This document shows positions 24,465 to 33,338 of a DNA stretch of 64,000 nucleotides, piece after piece. The notes under the pieces are model-generated. The model searched no databases, had not been told where the DNA came from, and worked only from the letters and a program-made list of their open reading frames with translations. The stretch is from CAVUDO01 sp963740255. Its GTDB lineage: Bacteria; Actinomycetota; Actinomycetes; Mycobacteriales; Cryptosporangiaceae. Location of the stretch: contig CAVUDO010000002.1 in assembly GCA_963740255.1 (NCBI GenBank), positions 682,001 through 746,000 on the forward strand, read 5' to 3'. Position numbers and translations under genes: made by a program. Every line of letters begins with the position of its first letter. Within the stretch, counting starts at the first letter, position 1.

Positions 24465-24749
24465 TCAGCGCTCGTCGCGGGAGTCGACGACCTTCGACTC
24501 GACCACCGGCTTGCGCGTCTCGGCGGCCGGCGGCGGCACATCCGTGCGGTCGTCGGTCAGCGGCTGGCGGGCCGACTGCGCCTCGGCCTTGGCCCGTACG
24601 TCCTCGTCGAGCAGGCCCTTGGTCTCGGACTTGAAGATCCGCAGCGAGCGGCCCAGCCCGCGGGCGGCATCCGGCAACCGCTTGGCGCCGAACAACAACA
24701 GCAGCAGCACGACCAGCACCACGATGTGCCAAGGCTTCAGCGCGCCCAT
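24465..24749 (-). CDS. tatA: Sec-independent translocase TatA
   Basis: 94-residue pore-forming Tat subunit. The single N-terminal helix is residues 7-21, followed by FGAKRLPDAARGLGRSLRIFKSE, the hinge and amphipathic helix that define TatA/E. An acidic tail follows. AGAGGTG upstream serves as Shine-Dalgarno. It is cotranscribed with tatC. Confidence 0.95.
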   Translation of the reverse strand: MGALKPWHIVVLVVLLLLLFGAKRLPDAARGLGRSLRIFKSETKGLLDEDVRAKAEAQSARQPLTDDRTDVPPPAAETRKPVVESKVVDSRDER

Positions 24750-24860
24750 GGCGTCACCTCTCGTTTCGGATACACACCCATCGTACGTACTGCTCGCCGT
24801 TCGAGTTCACTGCCGAGTTCGGCTGTGACGCAGTCGTGGCGCCAGCGCCGCGTACCGGGA

Positions 24861-25103
24861 TCAGGACCGGCCGGCCGCCAGCTTGCCCTGCACGCCCCGC
24901 ACCCGCTCCTGCATCGCCGCGAGTCGGGGCTGAAGCTCCTCGAGCTTGGCCTGCAGGGCCTGGGCCTCGGCGGCCCGGTTCTGCAGCCGATCAGCGGCCG
25001 CCTTCGCCCGACGGAGGCGACCCAGCAGCGGGGCCGCGCACAGGACCAGCAGGACCATCCCGAGGATGACCAGGCCGATCACGACCCACACCGGAGTGCT
25101 CAC
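24861..25103 (-). CDS. Small single-pass membrane protein with coiled coil
   Basis: 80-residue hypothetical protein. One membrane helix (residues 5-27, STPVWVVIGLVILGMVLLVL) is followed by a heptad-patterned helix rich in Ala, Gln, Glu and Leu (about 35-75). The GTG at 25103 begins directly before the helix. It lies between pafC and tatA, 35 bases after pafC, where other actinobacteria also carry a small membrane protein. I do not recognise a family; a Tat accessory or division-linked role would be guesswork. Confidence 0.7.
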   Translation of the reverse strand: MSTPVWVVIGLVILGMVLLVLCAAPLLGRLRRAKAAADRLQNRAAEAQALQAKLEELQPRLAAMQERVRGVQGKLAAGRS

Positions 25104-25138
25104 GTGGCCGCCCCGCTCCGCTCGTTCACGCTTCGACC

Positions 25139-26101
25139 CTAGCCGACAGCCGGTTCGGCCCGGTATGCGGCAAGGGCGACGCGGGCCTCCGCACGGACCT
25201 GATCGACCAGCTCGGCCGGGGCGACCACCTCGACGTCGTCGCTCAGACCCATCACCAGCCGCCGTGCCCAGTCCAGGTCGCTCGCCCGCAGGGCGACCAG
25301 CCACCGTCCGTCGGCTTCGACCTCGACCTGCTCGCACGGGTAGTACTCGGTCACCCACCGCGAGCCCCGGCCGACCCGGAGCCTGACCAGCGGGCTGTCC
25401 GGAGCCGGCTGGAAGAGCCCGCCGCGCAGGTCCGGCGGGGGCACCGTCGGCGGGGCGGACGGCTCGTCCAACTCCTCGAGGGCATCGATCCGGTCCAGCC
25501 GGAACCGCCGCACCGCCTCAGCCGTGCGGCACCACGCCTCCAGGTAGCCCCGACCGCCGACCAGCAGCAGGCGGATCGGATCCACGACACGTTCGGTCGT
25601 CTCGTCCCGGCCCGCGGTGTAGTAGACGATCCGCAGTGCGTGGCCGCGGTCGAGCGCCCCGCCGACAGCCTTGGCGGTGCCCTGGTCGTCGGAGTAGCCG
25701 CTCACCGTCACCCGGTGCGCGGCCTCGGCGGCGTCCCCGGCGGCGGACTCCAGCTTGGCCAACGCCCGCTCGACGACGTCGCGCCCGCCCAGGCCCGGTG
25801 TCTCCCCCAGCGCGCGCAATGCCACGATCAGCGCCAACGCCTCGTCGGCGGTCAGCCGCAGGGGTCGGTCCATGCCCGCGTGGTAGGTGATCGTGACCGT
25901 GTCGTCGTCCAGCGACATGTCGATCAGGTCGCCGGGCCCGTAGCCCGGCAGGCCGCAGACGAACAGCAGCTGCAGGTCGTCGCGGAGCTGGCGCTCGGTG
26001 ACGACCAGGTCGGCCGCGGCGTCGGCCACCCGGATCCCGGGCCGGCCCAGCAGGTAAGGCACCAGCACCAGCAGCCGGCCGAGCCGCTCGGTGCCGCTCA
26101 C
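25139..26101 (-). CDS. pafC: WYL-domain transcriptional regulator PafC
   Basis: 320-residue regulator: N-terminal winged helix (about 1-60), WYL sensor domain (about 130-215, with IRLLLVGGRGYLEAWCRTAEAVRRFRLDRI) and the C-terminal WCX extension. Together with PafB it forms the heterodimeric activator of the LexA-independent DNA-damage response in mycobacteria. The GTG at 26101 overlaps the pafB stop as GTGA. The name refers to the proteasome neighbourhood and does not mean a role in pupylation. Confidence 0.9.
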   Translation of the reverse strand: MSGTERLGRLLVLVPYLLGRPGIRVADAAADLVVTERQLRDDLQLLFVCGLPGYGPGDLIDMSLDDDTVTITYHAGMDRPLRLTADEALALIVALRALGETPGLGGRDVVERALAKLESAAGDAAEAAHRVTVSGYSDDQGTAKAVGGALDRGHALRIVYYTAGRDETTERVVDPIRLLLVGGRGYLEAWCRTAEAVRRFRLDRIDALEELDEPSAPPTVPPPDLRGGLFQPAPDSPLVRLRVGRGSRWVTEYYPCEQVEVEADGRWLVALRASDLDWARRLVMGLSDDVEVVAPAELVDQVRAEARVALAAYRAEPAVG

Positions 26102-27120
26102 GGGGTCGTCCCCCGGTCGCCGGCCGGCGGGCCGGCACCCGCCGGCTCGGGCACGCCAGCGATGCGGGCGAGGCGACGGACGACGGCAGCCCGGACCTCG
26201 GGCGGGTCGAGCACGACCACGGCCGAGCCGTAGCCCGCCAGCCGGGCCGCGAGTGCCTCCGGGTCGTGGAAGGTCAGGGTCAGGCCGTCCCAGCCCTCCG
26301 CGTCCGGCGCGACCGTGTCGGCCCAGCGGCGCAGCCCCGCGCCGGTGCCGGGCCGCAGCCGGATCCTGGCCACGGCCGGCGGTCCGGGTACGTCGTCGTG
26401 GGCGGCCACCACCTGGGCGAGCAGGTCGACGCCGTCGGGCGGGGTGAACGCGCCAGCGGGCCCGAACGGCGTGGCCTGGCCGGCCACGCGGGACAACCGG
26501 AAGCACCGGGTGGCGTCCCGGTCCAGGTCGTGCCCGACCACGTACCAGCGTCCCCGCCACGACACCGCGCCCCAGGGCTGCAGCCGGCGGACCCGTGGCT
26601 CGTCCTCGTGCGGCGTGCGATAGCCGAACCGCACCGCACGGCGGGCGTGGATCGCGGCCAGCACCGGCTCCAGCGCGGGCTCGGCGCCGACCACCGGCTC
26701 GATGCCCAGCGTCGGGGGCGGCTCCACCTCCACACCGCCGGCCCGGAGTTTGAGCAGGCCCGAGGACGCCGCCGAGGCCAGTCCGGCCTGGTGCCACAGT
26801 TGGGCGGCCAACCCCACCGCGGCCGCCTCCTCCGGCGCGAGGTGTACCTCGGGCAGGGCATAGTCGCGCTGCGCGATCCGGTACCCCGGCTCGGTCTCGA
26901 ACGCGCTGGTCGTGCCGGTCTCCAGCGGGACGCCCAGGTCACGCAGCTCGGCCTTGTCGCGTTCGAACATGCGCTGGAACGCCTCGTGGGCGCGCGGGTC
27001 GTGGTCGTCGTGCTCGTAACCCGGCACGATCCGGGCGATCTGGCCCGCCGTGAGGAACCTGCGGGTGGACAGCAGGCACAGCACGAGATTCACCAGTCGT
27101 TCGGTGCGTCGACGGGACAC
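26098..27120 (-). CDS. pafB: WYL-domain transcriptional regulator PafB
   Basis: 340-residue partner of PafC with the same plan: winged helix (MSRRRTERLVNLVLCLLSTRRFLTAGQIA), a linker, the WYL domain around residues 160-215 (AVSWRGRWYVVGHDLDRDATRCFRLSRV) and a WCX domain. The GTG at 27120 is supported by TAGCGT eight bases upstream. It is divergent from the DUF3866 gene. Its likely targets are recA and other repair genes, by analogy with mycobacteria. Confidence 0.92.
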   Translation of the reverse strand: MSRRRTERLVNLVLCLLSTRRFLTAGQIARIVPGYEHDDHDPRAHEAFQRMFERDKAELRDLGVPLETGTTSAFETEPGYRIAQRDYALPEVHLAPEEAAAVGLAAQLWHQAGLASAASSGLLKLRAGGVEVEPPPTLGIEPVVGAEPALEPVLAAIHARRAVRFGYRTPHEDEPRVRRLQPWGAVSWRGRWYVVGHDLDRDATRCFRLSRVAGQATPFGPAGAFTPPDGVDLLAQVVAAHDDVPGPPAVARIRLRPGTGAGLRRWADTVAPDAEGWDGLTLTFHDPEALAARLAGYGSAVVVLDPPEVRAAVVRRLARIAGVPEPAGAGPPAGDRGTTP

Positions 27121-27128
27121 GGTCCTTG

Positions 27129-27134
27129 ACGCTA
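27129..27134 (-). promoter_or_regulatory. -10 box of pafBC, leaderless type
   Basis: TAGCGT on the minus strand, eight bases before the pafB GTG. Confidence 0.45.
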
Positions 27135-27219
27135 GCTCACCGCCGCGCGTCGTCGCGGCCGGCCGACCGTGGGTCCACAGGTGGCGCGCCGTCGGCGGGG
27201 CGCGGAGCCGTGCTCAGGC

Positions 27220-27225
27220 TACGGT
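27220..27225 (+). promoter_or_regulatory. -10 box of DUF3866 gene, leaderless type
   Basis: TACGGT ends seven bases before the GTG at 27233, which helps choose that start over the GTG at 27224. Confidence 0.5.
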
Positions 27226-27232
27226 GAGCCGC

Positions 27233-28309
27233 GTGATCCGGTGGCGGCGTGGCACGGTGACCGGCGTCCGCCGGCGTTGGTCCGGGGCGGTGGAGCTGGA
27301 CGTCGACGTGGCCGAGCCCGGCGGCGTCGTCGCGGGCCGTGCGCTCGCCTATCCGGCGCTGGTGGGCGAGCCCGAGGCCGGCGACGCCGTCCTGCTGAAC
27401 ACCACCGCGGCCGCGATGGGGCTCGGCACCGGTGGATACGCCCTGGTGGTGGCCCTGCCCGACCGGCTACCGACCGATCCCACGGGCCCGGGGCACCTGG
27501 TCAAGGCCCGCTACACGCCCACCCAGGCGATCGTGCTGGGCGTGGACGAGCAGGACTCCCCGCATCACGCCGTGATCGCCGCGGCAGAGTCGCTGCACGG
27601 CATGCCCGTGGTCGTCGCCGATCTGCACTCCGCACTCCCGGCGGTGCTGGCCGGCATCGACGCCGACCGCCCGCGCACCCGGGTCGCCTATGTGATGACC
27701 GACGGCGGGGCGCTCCCGCTGTGGTTCTCCCGGACGGTGAGCGAGCTCCGCGCACGACTCGTCGGCTCGGTCACCGTCGGGCAGGCGATCGGCGGTGACC
27801 TGGAGGCGGTCACGCTGCACACGGGCCTGCTGGCAGCCCGACACGTGCTGGATGCCGAGGTGGCGATCGTGAGTCAGGGTCCCGGCAACCTCGGCACCGG
27901 CACTCCGTGGGGGTTCTCCGGGGTCGCGGCCGGTGAGTCGGTGAACGCCGTGGCCGCGCTCGGCGGGCAGGCCGTGGGTGCCCTGCGGATCTCCGGCGCC
28001 GACCCGCGGGAACGCCATCAGGGCGTCTCGCACCACTCGCTCACCGCGTACGGCCGGGTCGCGCTGGCGGCGGCCGACCTGGCGGTCCCCCGCGATCTGC
28101 CGCCCGGCCTGGCCGGTGCCGTCCGGGACGACCTCGCGCCCCTGGCGGCCCGGCACCGTCTGGTCGAGGTCGGATGCGACGGGCTGGACGAGGCGTTGCG
28201 CCGGAGCCCCGTGGCACTGTCCACGATGGGCCGTGGACTCGACGCCGACCACACGTACTTCCTCGCCTCGGCCGCCGCGGGTCGGCACGCCGCTGGCCTG
28301 GTCGGCTGA
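27233..28309 (+). CDS. DUF3866 family protein
   Basis: 358-residue soluble protein of the DUF3866 family, found in actinobacteria and firmicutes and functionally uncharacterised. Recognisable stretches are LNTTAAAMGLGTGGYALV near the N-terminus, KARYTPTQ and SQGPGNLGTGTPWGFSG, plus the C-terminal LSTMGRGLDADHTYFLA. No catalytic motif of a known enzyme class is clear. The GTG at 27233 is favoured by the -10 box. It is transcribed away from pafB. Confidence 0.8.
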   Translation: MIRWRRGTVTGVRRRWSGAVELDVDVAEPGGVVAGRALAYPALVGEPEAGDAVLLNTTAAAMGLGTGGYALVVALPDRLPTDPTGPGHLVKARYTPTQAIVLGVDEQDSPHHAVIAAAESLHGMPVVVADLHSALPAVLAGIDADRPRTRVAYVMTDGGALPLWFSRTVSELRARLVGSVTVGQAIGGDLEAVTLHTGLLAARHVLDAEVAIVSQGPGNLGTGTPWGFSGVAAGESVNAVAALGGQAVGALRISGADPRERHQGVSHHSLTAYGRVALAAADLAVPRDLPPGLAGAVRDDLAPLAARHRLVEVGCDGLDEALRRSPVALSTMGRGLDADHTYFLASAAAGRHAAGLVG

Positions 28310-28340
28310 GCCAGGCCGGCCGGTCACACCACGCCCACCG

Positions 28341-28589
28341 TCAGAGCAGGACGACCAGCAGCACCCAGCCGACGACGATGGCGGCCAGCGTGGCGGCGAG
28401 CACCCAGGTCGGGATCCGGCTCCGCTGACCCTTGGCGATGTCACGCTGGATCCTCGCCCGGCGACGTTCGAGGTGTCCGTACACGCGGTCGGCGATCGGC
28501 CCCCGGCGCAGTCGCTGCCAGGGGTCGGCATCCCGGTCGTCATCCCGGCCGGCGCCGGCCCGTCCGCCGGCGTCCCAGTTGCCGGTCAT
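28341..28589 (-). CDS. Small tail-anchored membrane protein
   Basis: 82-residue hypothetical: a charged N-terminal half (Arg/Asp/Gly-rich) and a C-terminal hydrophobic helix at about 61-82 (WVLAATLAAIVVGWVLLVVLL) that ends the protein. It lies 28 bases after the pafA stop on the same strand. No family is recognised, and the Shine-Dalgarno (GGGA) is weak. The topology suggests a tail anchor facing the cytoplasm. Confidence 0.5.
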   Translation of the reverse strand: MTGNWDAGGRAGAGRDDDRDADPWQRLRRGPIADRVYGHLERRRARIQRDIAKGQRSRIPTWVLAATLAAIVVGWVLLVVLL

Positions 28590-28617
28590 CTCAGGTCATC
28601 CCTTGGCCCGGTCACCC

Positions 28618-29976
28618 TCACATGCTGGCGATCAGCCGGTCGACCCGCTCGTCGACCGACCGGAACGGATCCTTGCAGAGCACGGTGCGCTGGGCCTGGT
28701 CGTTGAGCTTGAGGTGCACCCAGTCGACGGTGAAGTCGCGGCGCCGCTCCTGGGCACGGCGGATGAACTCGCCGCGCAGCTTCGCCCGGGTGGTCTGCGG
28801 CGGGATCGACTTCGCGGCGAACACGTCGAGGTCGCGGGTTACCCGGTCGACCGCGCCGCGCTTCTCCAGCACCGAGAAGACGCCGCGGCCGCGGCGGATG
28901 TCGTGGTAGGCGAGGTCGAGCTGAGCCACCCGGGGGCTGGACATCGGCAGCGAGTGCCGGTCGCGGTAGCGCTCGATCAGGCGCAGCTTGGTCACCCAGT
29001 CGATCTCGCGCTCGACACTGCCCAGGTCGTCGCCCTCGACGGCCTTGAGCACCTTCTCCCACAGGTCGACCACCCGCTTGGCGACCGGTCCGCCGCCGTA
29101 GCGGTCGATGAACTCGCTCGCCTTGGACTGGTACTCGCGCTGGATGTCCAGCGCGCTGATCTCCCGGCCGCTGGTCAGCCGCACGGTGCGGCGGCCGGTG
29201 ATGTCGTGGGACACCTCGCGGATCGCCCGGATCGGGTTCTCCAGCGTGAGGTCCTTGAGCGTGACGCCCGCCTCGATCATCCGCAGCACGATGTCGGCGC
29301 TGCCCACCTTCAGCAGGGTGGTGACCTCGTTCATGCTGGAGTCGCCGACGATCACGTGCAGCCGGCGGAAGCGTTCGGCGTCGGCGTGCGGCTCATCGCG
29401 GGTGTTGATGATCGGCCGCGACCGGGTGGTCGCCGAGGAGACGCCCTCCCAGATGTGCTCGGCCCGCTGGGACAAGCAGTAGACCGCCCCCCGCGGGGTC
29501 TGCAGGACCTTGCCGGCCCCGCAGATCAGCTGCCGGGTGACCAGGAACGGGATCAGGATGTCGGCCAGCCGGGCGAACTCGCCGTGCCGGCTGACGAGGA
29601 AGTTCTCGTGGCAGCCGTAGGAGTTGCCGGCCGAGTCGGTGTTGTTCTTGAACAGGTAGATGTCGCCGGCGATGCCCTCGTCCCGCAGCCGCCTTTCGGC
29701 GTCGACCAGCAGACCTTCGAGAATCCGCTCCCCCGCCCGGTCGTGCACGACCAGGTCCTCGATCGAGTCGCACTCCGGGGTGGCGTACTCCGGATGGGAG
29801 CCGACGTCGAGGTAGAGCCGGGCACCGTTGCGGAGGAAGACGTTGCTCGACCGGCCCCAGGACACCACCCGGCGGAACAGGTAGCGGGCGACCTCGTCCG
29901 GGGACAGCCGACGCTGGCCACGGAACGTGCACGTGACCCCGTACTCGGTTTCGAGACCGAAGATCCGCCGCTCCAT
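28618..29976 (-). CDS. pafA: Pup-protein ligase
   Basis: 452-residue ligase that joins the C-terminal glutamate of Pup to substrate lysines using ATP. Glutamine-synthetase-like fold motifs are FGLETEYGV at the N-terminus, YLDVGSHPEYATPE (catalytic D57), KNNTDSAGNSYGCHENFL and INTRDEPHAD. The absence of the long Dop loop after residue 35 distinguishes it from Dop. The start at 29976 has TACTGT six bases upstream. It is separated from pup by the sugar island. Confidence 0.97.
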   Translation of the reverse strand: MERRIFGLETEYGVTCTFRGQRRLSPDEVARYLFRRVVSWGRSSNVFLRNGARLYLDVGSHPEYATPECDSIEDLVVHDRAGERILEGLLVDAERRLRDEGIAGDIYLFKNNTDSAGNSYGCHENFLVSRHGEFARLADILIPFLVTRQLICGAGKVLQTPRGAVYCLSQRAEHIWEGVSSATTRSRPIINTRDEPHADAERFRRLHVIVGDSSMNEVTTLLKVGSADIVLRMIEAGVTLKDLTLENPIRAIREVSHDITGRRTVRLTSGREISALDIQREYQSKASEFIDRYGGGPVAKRVVDLWEKVLKAVEGDDLGSVEREIDWVTKLRLIERYRDRHSLPMSSPRVAQLDLAYHDIRRGRGVFSVLEKRGAVDRVTRDLDVFAAKSIPPQTTRAKLRGEFIRRAQERRRDFTVDWVHLKLNDQAQRTVLCKDPFRSVDERVDRLIASM

Positions 29977-29982
29977 CCCCCG

Positions 29983-29988
29983 ACAGTA
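29983..29988 (-). promoter_or_regulatory. -10 box of pafA, leaderless type
   Basis: TACTGT on the minus strand, six bases before the ATG; the intervening CGGGGG is too close to act as a Shine-Dalgarno. Confidence 0.5.
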
Positions 29989-30000
29989 GCCGGACTCCGC

Positions 30001-30027
30001 CCACCGCATCGGGTAACCAGGCGGTGG
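30001..30027 (-). terminator. Hairpin between rfbC and pafA
   Basis: CCACCGC (30001-30007) pairs with GCGGTGG (30021-30027) across a 13-base loop. It lies about 110 bases after the rfbC stop and just upstream of the pafA -10 box, and may end the rfb transcript. Confidence 0.35.
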
Positions 30028-30134
30028 CCCACCGCACTCAGGCCACAGGTGCTGGTCGCGTGCGAACAGCGGTGCCAGGGCAGGACGCGCCGGTGCGACG
30101 GGGGCCGGGAAGCGCGTTCCCGCTGGTGGTCGCG

Positions 30135-30740
30135 CTAGCGGCCAGGCCCGTCCAGTGCCTCGTAGAAGCGGCGGCAGGCGTCCATGTCGGGGAGAAGTCC
30201 CTGCTCACGAAGTTCGGCCAGGGTGGGCGCGGCGTCGTCGCGATCGGACAGTTGGGGTGCGTCGACCGGCCACCGGATCGCCAGCTCGGGGTCGAGCGGG
30301 TGCACCGCCCGCTCCCGCGCCGGCGAATACGTCTCCGAGCAGGCGTAGACCAGCGTGGCGTCGTCGGTGAGCGCGCAGAACCCGTGCCCGAGGCCCTCGG
30401 CCAGGTACACCGCACGGCGGTCGACGTCGTCGAGCTCGACCGACTCGTGCTTGCCGAACGTCGGCGAGCCCACCCGCAGGTCCACGATCACGTCCACCGC
30501 CGCGCCGCGGGCGCAGGTGACGTACTTGGCCTGGCTCGGCGGCACGTCGGCGAAGTGGATGCCGCGCACCACCCCCCGGGCCGACACCGAGAGGTTGGCC
30601 TGCGCGAGCCGCAGCGGATGCCCGACGGCCTCGGCCAGCCGGTCGTGTCGGTACCACTCCAGGAAGCGGCCACGCGGGTCGCCGTGCTGGACCGGGGTGA
30701 CCTCCCACGCGCCGTCGATGCTCAGCGGGCGGATCTTCAC
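30135..30740 (-). CDS. rfbC: dTDP-4-dehydrorhamnose 3,5-epimerase
   Basis: 201-residue cupin epimerase, third step of dTDP-L-rhamnose synthesis. Family motifs are DPRGRFLEWYRHD, QANLSVSARGVVRGIHF (the catalytic His lies in GIHF), QAKYVTCARGAAVDVIVDLRVGSPTFGK and AEGLGHGFCALTDDATLVYACSETYSP. The GTG at 30740 overlaps the methyltransferase stop as GTGA. Confidence 0.94.
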   Translation of the reverse strand: MKIRPLSIDGAWEVTPVQHGDPRGRFLEWYRHDRLAEAVGHPLRLAQANLSVSARGVVRGIHFADVPPSQAKYVTCARGAAVDVIVDLRVGSPTFGKHESVELDDVDRRAVYLAEGLGHGFCALTDDATLVYACSETYSPARERAVHPLDPELAIRWPVDAPQLSDRDDAAPTLAELREQGLLPDMDACRRFYEALDGPGR

Positions 30741-31339
30741 GGGAGCCGAGCCACCACGACGAACTCGTTGTACGCGAACACCGTGCCCACGAACCGCGGG
30801 AAGGGGAACGAGTACTGCTTGACGACGCTCATCCCCAGGCTGTCCACCAGGTCGCCCACCTCGGCGAACCCGCAGAACCGAACGTGCGTCTCGTCCGTGG
30901 TGTAGCCCTTCTCCTGCGGTGTGATGATCACCACGTGGCCGCCTGGCCGGAGGTACTTCAGGTAGGAGCCCAGCACCTCGCGGGCCTCCTCCTCGGGCAG
31001 GTGCTCCACCAGGTGAGCGGCCAGGATCGCGTCGTAGCTGGCCGCCTCGGCGGCGTCGGAGTCGGCGAACTCCTCGGTCGTGTACGCCTCCAGGCCACGC
31101 TCCCGGGCCAGCGCGACCGAGGTGGGGTTGTGATCCACCCCTACCCCCTCGACGAGGTGCGCGAGGTTGCGGCCGATACCGCAGCCGACGTCCAGCGTGC
31201 GGCCGAGCTCGAGCCGGCGGAGGTTCCAGCGGTACGGCGCCTGAACGTCGAGCACCCGCTTCCACCGCGCGGTCTCCAGGCGTCGCAGTCGGTCGGCGTA
31301 GTCAGCACCAGCGGTGCCGGGCGCGTCGTCGGGAGCCAC
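30737..31339 (-). CDS. Class I SAM-dependent methyltransferase
   Basis: 200-residue methyltransferase. Motif I is TLDVGCGIGRNLAHL, motif II GVDHN, and AAHLVEHLPEEEA plus LRPGGHVVIITPQEKGY resemble UbiE/SAM_11 proteins encoded in sugar clusters. The GTG at 31339 (APDDAPGTAGADYADRLRR) is chosen because upstream codons look non-coding. It lies between rfbA and rfbC, coupled to the latter. It probably methylates a sugar or lipid intermediate; the substrate is unknown. Confidence 0.8.
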   Translation of the reverse strand: MAPDDAPGTAGADYADRLRRLETARWKRVLDVQAPYRWNLRRLELGRTLDVGCGIGRNLAHLVEGVGVDHNPTSVALARERGLEAYTTEEFADSDAAEAASYDAILAAHLVEHLPEEEAREVLGSYLKYLRPGGHVVIITPQEKGYTTDETHVRFCGFAEVGDLVDSLGMSVVKQYSFPFPRFVGTVFAYNEFVVVARLP

Positions 31340-31364
31340 GCAGATGCCTCTCAGAGCTGGACGG

Positions 31365-32228
31365 TCAGGTTTCGAGCAGGTCGAGCAGGTACTGCCCGTA
31401 GCCGCTCTTGAACAGCGGTTCGGCAAGCCTACGCAGCGCCGCGTCGTCGATGAAGCCCTGCCGCCAGGCGACCTCCTCGACGCAGCCGATCCGCATGCCC
31501 TGGCGTTCCTCGATCACCCGCACGAACTCCGCGGCCTGCACCAGCGAGGCGAACGTGCCGGTGTCGAGCCACGCGGTGCCCCGGTCGAGCACCGTGACCT
31601 GGAGTTCGCCCAGGGTCAGGTACGCCTGGTTGACGGCGGTGATCTCCAGCTCGCCGCGGGCGCTCGGCGACAGCCGCCGGGTGATCTCGACCACCCGGTT
31701 GTCGTAGAAGTAGAGGCCGGGGACGACGTAGCGGGACCGCGGCTTCTCCGGTTTCTCCTCGATCGAGAGCACCGTGCCGCCGGCGTCGAACTCCACCACG
31801 CCGTAGGCCTCCGGGTCGGAGACCGGGTAGGCGAACACCCGGCCGCCGACCAGGCCGGCGTGGTCGGCGAGCTGCCGGCCCAGGCCCGCGCCGTGGAAGA
31901 TGTTGTCGCCCAGGATCAGCGCGACGGGCTCGTCGCCGATGAACTCCGCGCCGAGCAGGAACGCCTGGGCAATGCCGTCGGGGCTGGGCTGGGCGGTGTA
32001 GCGGATGTCCAGGCCCAGCTCGCCGCCGTCGCCGAGCAGGCGCTGGAACTGCGGCCGGTCGTCCGGGGTGGTGATCACCAGGATCTCGCGGATCCCGGCC
32101 ATCATCAGCGTGGACAGCGGGTAGTAGACCATCGGCTTGTCGAAGACCGGCATGAGCTGCTTGGACACGGCCTTGGTGATCGGCCAGAGTCGGGAGCCGG
32201 TCCCACCGGCCAGAAGGATGCCTCGCAC
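31365..32228 (-). CDS. rfbA: Glucose-1-phosphate thymidylyltransferase
   Basis: 287-residue nucleotidyltransferase making dTDP-glucose, first step of the rhamnose pathway. The signature GGTGSRLWPITKAVSKQLMPV is at residues 7-27. PMVYYPLSTLM, LGDNIFHG and VEEKPEKPRS-like segments (here SIEEKPEKPRS) follow, and YLDLLET-type C-terminal residues are kept. The GTG at 32228 has TAGGCT seven bases upstream. It is divergent from rfbB. Confidence 0.95.
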   Translation of the reverse strand: MRGILLAGGTGSRLWPITKAVSKQLMPVFDKPMVYYPLSTLMMAGIREILVITTPDDRPQFQRLLGDGGELGLDIRYTAQPSPDGIAQAFLLGAEFIGDEPVALILGDNIFHGAGLGRQLADHAGLVGGRVFAYPVSDPEAYGVVEFDAGGTVLSIEEKPEKPRSRYVVPGLYFYDNRVVEITRRLSPSARGELEITAVNQAYLTLGELQVTVLDRGTAWLDTGTFASLVQAAEFVRVIEERQGMRIGCVEEVAWRQGFIDDAALRRLAEPLFKSGYGQYLLDLLET

Positions 32229-32235
32229 GCCGGGC

Positions 32236-32241
32236 AGCCTA
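32236..32241 (-). promoter_or_regulatory. -10 box of rfbA, leaderless type
   Basis: TAGGCT on the minus strand, seven bases before the GTG. Confidence 0.5.
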
Positions 32242-32326
32242 CCGAGGTACGCCGCCGGCCGTCGCCGCACCCGCTCGCCGGCGGTCGGCCGCGGTGGGCG
32301 GGGGCGAGCCGCGGACCGACGGCGAC

Positions 32327-32332
32327 TAGACT
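32327..32332 (+). promoter_or_regulatory. -10 box of rfbB, leaderless type
   Basis: TAGACT ends nine bases before the GTG at 32342 with no Shine-Dalgarno. With the rfbA box it forms a divergent leaderless pair about 90 bases apart. Confidence 0.5.
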
Positions 32333-32341
32333 TTCGTCCCC

Positions 32342-33334
32342 GTGAGGATTCTCGTGACCGGCGGCGCCGGATTCATCGGTTCGCACTACGTGCGCACCCT
32401 GCTCTCCGGCGGCTACCCCAGCTGCCCCGACGCCGAGGTGACGGTGCTGGACAACCTCACCTACTCCGGCAACCTGCCCAACCTCGACCCGGTCGCCGGG
32501 CACCCGGGGTTCAGGTTCGTCCACGGTGACATCTGCGACCCGGCGGCCGTCGACGCGGTGATGGCCGGCCAGGACGCGGTGGTGCACTTCGCGGCGGAGT
32601 CGCACGTCGACCGGTCGATCCTCGGGGCGGCCCCGTTCGTGACCACGAACGTGCTGGGCACCCAGGTGCTGCTCGACGCCGTCCGCACGCACGGGGTACC
32701 CCGGTTCGCGCACGTGTCCACCGACGAGGTGTACGGCTCGATCAGCGAAGGCGCCTGGCGCGAGGACCACCTGCTCGAACCGAACTCGCCGTACTCGGCG
32801 TCCAAGGCGGCGAGCGACCTGCTGGTCCGGTCGTACCACCGCACCCACGGCCTGGACGTGGTGATCACCCGCTGCTCCAACAACTACGGGCCGTACCACT
32901 TCCCGGAGAAGGTCATCCCGCTCTTCGTCACCAACCTGCTGGACGGTCGGAAGGTGCCGCTCTACGGCGACGGCGGCAACGTCCGCGACTGGCTGCACGT
33001 CGACGACCACTGCCGCGGCATTCAGCTGGTGCTGGAGAAGGGCCGGGCCGGTGAGATCTACAACATCGGCGGCGGCACCGAGCTGAGCAACAAGGAGCTG
33101 ACCGGCCTGCTGCTGGACTCCTGCGGCGCCGGCTGGGACCAGGTCGAGTACGTCACCGACCGGCTCGGTCACGACCGGCGGTACTCGGTGGACATCACCA
33201 AGATCGGCGAGGAACTCGGCTACGCCCCGCAGGTGCCGTTCGCGTCCGGCCTGGCCGACACCGTCGCGTGGTACCGGGACAATCGGGCCTGGTGGGAGCC
33301 GCTGAAGGAACGGGCGGCGCTCGCGCGTGCCTGA
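32342..33334 (+). CDS. rfbB: dTDP-glucose 4,6-dehydratase
   Basis: 330-residue short-chain dehydrogenase/reductase, second step to dTDP-rhamnose. The NAD motif GGAGFIGS is at 7-14, the dehydratase STDEVYGS is at 126-133 with catalytic D128 and E129, and the YxxxK pair is Y151/K155 (SPYSASKAASD). GDGGNVRDWLHVDDHC and NIGGGTELSN complete the family pattern. Confidence 0.96.
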   Translation: MRILVTGGAGFIGSHYVRTLLSGGYPSCPDAEVTVLDNLTYSGNLPNLDPVAGHPGFRFVHGDICDPAAVDAVMAGQDAVVHFAAESHVDRSILGAAPFVTTNVLGTQVLLDAVRTHGVPRFAHVSTDEVYGSISEGAWREDHLLEPNSPYSASKAASDLLVRSYHRTHGLDVVITRCSNNYGPYHFPEKVIPLFVTNLLDGRKVPLYGDGGNVRDWLHVDDHCRGIQLVLEKGRAGEIYNIGGGTELSNKELTGLLLDSCGAGWDQVEYVTDRLGHDRRYSVDITKIGEELGYAPQVPFASGLADTVAWYRDNRAWWEPLKERAALARA

Positions 33335-33338
33335 CGCC

